Below are positions 29,242 through 31,369 of a stretch of DNA of 31,369 nucleotides, in pieces. Below the pieces are notes generated by a model, which was given only the letters and a program-made list of their open reading frames with translations, was not told the DNA's origin and did no database searches. Within the stretch, counting starts at the first letter, position 1. The number at the start of each line of letters is the position of its first letter. The DNA is from an uncultured Porphyromonadaceae bacterium (GTDB lineage Bacteria; Bacteroidota; Bacteroidia; Bacteroidales; Muribaculaceae), in NCBI GenBank assembly GCA_902495075.1, contig CABUVO010000039.1, positions 1-31,369 of the forward strand, in the 5' to 3' direction. The translations under genes and the position numbers were made by a program.

Positions 29242-31221
29242 TCACTTCATAGGAACCATCAGCACGAGCTTACCACCTGATCCATGACCAGCCGACGACT
29301 TCAGCGAACTGTTGGTAAGGAAGTTTATCATCCTCACCATAATAAGCGCAGCCTCTCCCTTTTCCGCTAATTCTTTGTAATTGAAGAATTTTTCAAAAAT
29401 TTTCTCCTCTTTTCCTTCCGGGATAGGATCTCCGGAATGTTTAAACACAAACTTTGCCATTCCGGTAGCCTTGTCTTCCCAACATTCCATTCCTATGGAA
29501 CCTCCCTCCGGAACCATGCGTACTGCCACTTTAAGAATATGGTTGGTAAGCATTTGCAGGCACTCCTTATCGACCCTGATTTCAAAATCAGGATCGGGAT
29601 AAATGACATTGATATTTATGTTTTTATTTAATGTTGCCTCCACATTGGATATTGAATCCTTAATGAATTTCGCAACTGAGATAGTCTGACGATACTTGCG
29701 GCTGTCTTCAAGAGCTACAGAGGAAATAAACATAACATCATTGATTATATAATCCACCGTATCGGAAATGTTTCCGGCTTTCGGAGGCTTCGTATAATAT
29801 GAATCAAGAACATTATTCCCTTCTGTCTTCCTTGCATAGTCATAGTATCTCCGTTTCTTTATGGCATCGCGCTCCGCCACGAGCGTGTCGACGAATGATG
29901 CGATATCAGTGGCGTTTTTTCTGTATCTTGTCCAAAAGAAAAGGAAAGCGATCAGCATCGCTGCGAATGCAAGCCAACCTACTATCACAAACGCCATGAT
30001 GCGGCGCGTCGTAGCAATCTGATTGGTTTTTTTCTCAAGTTCAAGCTCTGCATTCTCTGCGCGCAAAGAACTAATGTCATACCTCACTTTTAGCTCGTTA
30101 TATCTTTCTTTTGCCTGAGTTGTGCTCAACTCTCTATTGATAGCATCAAGCTCATTCCTTGCAATATCGATATTAGTACTGTCTCCGACTGCAGTCGATG
30201 CCTCCAAAAGCATTTCGAGCATGCGCTTTTTCACAGGTTGTGATTTTTCTATACTTAATTGACTTCTGAGATAAGGAATAGCTTCTGCATACCGTTTGTT
30301 TTTCATAGCATAATACGCTGCAACCCTGCGGTTATTTTCCATCTCTTTCTTAACCTCAGTGTTGATTTGCGCAAGATGCTGTATCTTATGATAGAGTTCT
30401 TCTGCCTCCTTTGGGCTCAATGCTTCATAATTACTCAGCATTCGGCGATAGATTATGAACCTGTTGACATTCAGATCCCTGTATTTTCTCCCCTTGGATC
30501 TGTATTCTTTCTCAAGATCATTAATAATATTGAGCAAAGTTTTGTCAGCCTCCAAAGCCTTCTCTCTATTCCCCGTCAACGTGTAGATGTTGGCAGCCTC
30601 GGTGTAATAGAGATTCATCAGAGCATAATTATTGACGCCTGAATCCTTCATCATGTCTCCGAGATCGTTCAAATACTCTACAAGAAGATCCCCTTTCGCA
30701 AAATTGCTGAGATATTCACAAATCATGAACAGACGTTCTACCTTCCCATATTTGTCAAGCTTACTGATGTCGTCTGCCGAAATCAGACGCGCCACCCTCT
30801 CTTGCCGTTCCTTCTCTGAAATATAACGAACTGATGTTGACAATCTCCTGATTTTCACAAAAAGTTCGGTTTCTTTCTGATCCTTGCTTGAAGGCACACT
30901 CTTGACATAGTTTTCTATCATCTCAAGAGCGGAATCGTTCTTTACAACATTTGCAAGATGACGCGATATGTCGAGACGTGTGGCATTGTCGCCGGCACGC
31001 GTCGCAACATCCGCAATTTCCTTACAGATATTTTTATAATCTTTCCTCTCCGACAAATCAAAGATATCGTAAAGAATTTTTATTGAATCCTTACGTGAAT
31101 CTGTCTGCGATAGTTCCTGGCGTAATTTTGTAATCGCTGCTTCTTTTCGGTTGACTGACGCAAATCCCGACAACTGCGCAAATACAAGTGTAAATAAAAG
31201 GGATATAGCTACTTTATTCAT
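29242..31221 (-). CDS. TPR-containing sensor-kinase-like membrane protein with degenerate ATPase domain (DUF5113-like)
   Basis: Protein of 659 aa starting at the ATG at 31221, which gives a proper signal peptide (MNKVAISLLFTLVFAQLSGFA); the longer frame would bury it. The periplasmic part (about 25-400) is helical with TPR-like repeats, then a coiled coil, one membrane span (about 405-430) and a cytoplasmic part. The C-terminal ~120 residues resemble a GHKL ATPase (N-box-like CLQMLTNHILKVAV, FKHSGDPIPEGKEEKIFEKF, KGEAALIMVRMI). The D-x-G-x-G box is reduced to HSGDP, and no H-box histidine in an HE/D context is visible. It may be a non-catalytic partner of a regulator. Confidence 0.78.
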   Translation of the reverse strand: MNKVAISLLFTLVFAQLSGFASVNRKEAAITKLRQELSQTDSRKDSIKILYDIFDLSERKDYKNICKEIADVATRAGDNATRLDISRHLANVVKNDSALEMIENYVKSVPSSKDQKETELFVKIRRLSTSVRYISEKERQERVARLISADDISKLDKYGKVERLFMICEYLSNFAKGDLLVEYLNDLGDMMKDSGVNNYALMNLYYTEAANIYTLTGNREKALEADKTLLNIINDLEKEYRSKGRKYRDLNVNRFIIYRRMLSNYEALSPKEAEELYHKIQHLAQINTEVKKEMENNRRVAAYYAMKNKRYAEAIPYLRSQLSIEKSQPVKKRMLEMLLEASTAVGDSTNIDIARNELDAINRELSTTQAKERYNELKVRYDISSLRAENAELELEKKTNQIATTRRIMAFVIVGWLAFAAMLIAFLFFWTRYRKNATDIASFVDTLVAERDAIKKRRYYDYARKTEGNNVLDSYYTKPPKAGNISDTVDYIINDVMFISSVALEDSRKYRQTISVAKFIKDSISNVEATLNKNININVIYPDPDFEIRVDKECLQMLTNHILKVAVRMVPEGGSIGMECWEDKATGMAKFVFKHSGDPIPEGKEEKIFEKFFNYKELAEKGEAALIMVRMINFLTNSSLKSSAGHGSGGKLVLMVPMK

Positions 31222-31258
31222 AAGTAAGTAAGAAAAATTAGCCGATATAAGTAAGTAA
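31220..31258. repeat. Two 12-bp direct repeats at the sensor-gene start
   Basis: ATAAGTAAGTAA occurs at 31220-31231, touching the start codon, and at 31247-31258, 27 bp apart. On the minus strand it reads TTACTTACTTAT just before ATG. Possible regulatory or slippage-derived repeat. Confidence 0.6.
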
Positions 31259-31358
31259 TGAAATCTTGCACTATAAAACTTGTTCTTTTTGGCTGTTTTC
31301 ACCTTGTAATTCAGTCGCATATGCCTATATGCTCCTTCTTTACGCGGCAAAAACATCT

Positions 31359-31366
31359 CAAAAATA
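31359..31366 (-). promoter_or_regulatory. Candidate -7 element (TATTTTTG) for the sensor-like gene
   Basis: The minus strand reads TATTTTTG at the window edge and would give a leader of about 130 nt. A nearer loose match (TAATTTTT, about 31233-31240) is an alternative. The 31222-31369 stretch shows no gene. Confidence 0.3.
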
Positions 31367-31369
31367 ACT

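Noticed and set aside
31222..31356. Extended start of the sensor-like protein adding 45 residues
   Set aside because: The extension is basic and unrelated to a leader, and it would place the clear signal peptide internally.

Overview
The window looks like chromosomal DNA of a Bacteroidales bacterium, most likely a gut Muribaculaceae/Bacteroidaceae relative. This rests on the gene content (DUF3078 barrel protein, OMP_b-brl-type porin-like protein, DUF6155, fused SpmA-SpmB, Bacteroidetes-type ParE and TrpRS). It also rests on the repeated TAnnTTTG -7 promoter element 10-40 nt upstream of expected transcript starts and the absence of convincing Shine-Dalgarno sites. No rRNA, tRNA, CRISPR array, phage or complete insertion sequence was seen.

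Layout. 1-437: non-coding region with divergent promoters and a 193-bp element bounded by terminal inverted repeats. 438-3529: pepT and miaA (+), overlapping at the 3' end a YitT-family membrane protein (-). 3719-8510: a small outer-membrane barrel, a GNAT acetyltransferase and an SGNH hydrolase (-), trpS and a fused SpmA/SpmB membrane protein, with repeat-filled intergenic gaps. 8601-9890: an AT-rich HigB/HigA toxin-antitoxin pair and a DUF6155 gene. 9891-11161: alanine dehydrogenase behind an unusual leader holding three 24-bp-spaced repeats and a 24-codon upstream ORF. 11253-19288: a probable uptake and hydrolysis cluster of two tandem phospholipase B-like Ntn hydrolases, two divergent paralogous MFS transporters and a DcaP-like porin. 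19379-20568: luxS and an aquaporin, convergent. 20569-27878: a second TIR-bounded ~196-bp element directly in front of parE, then coaD, a C-terminal processing protease, a DUF3078 barrel protein and two small translationally coupled exported proteins. 27875-31221: a CLC chloride channel downstream of a TPR sensor-kinase-like protein with a degenerate ATPase domain (-).

How the genes work together. Most are housekeeping (tRNA modification and charging, topoisomerase IV, CoA synthesis, AI-2/SAM recycling, envelope). The least ordinary functional unit is 11.2-19.3 kb: outer-membrane porin, inner-membrane MFS carriers and self-processing amidohydrolases without signal peptides. This suggests import of a small conjugated molecule followed by cytoplasmic cleavage; the substrate cannot be read from sequence.

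The most interesting signals are non-coding: (i) two related TIR elements of nearly the same size, each between a TAATTTTG promoter and the start codon of a core gene; (ii) 7-bp periodic arrays that begin at or within stop codons and sometimes supply them; (iii) the ald leader with regularly spaced TCATGAACA motifs.
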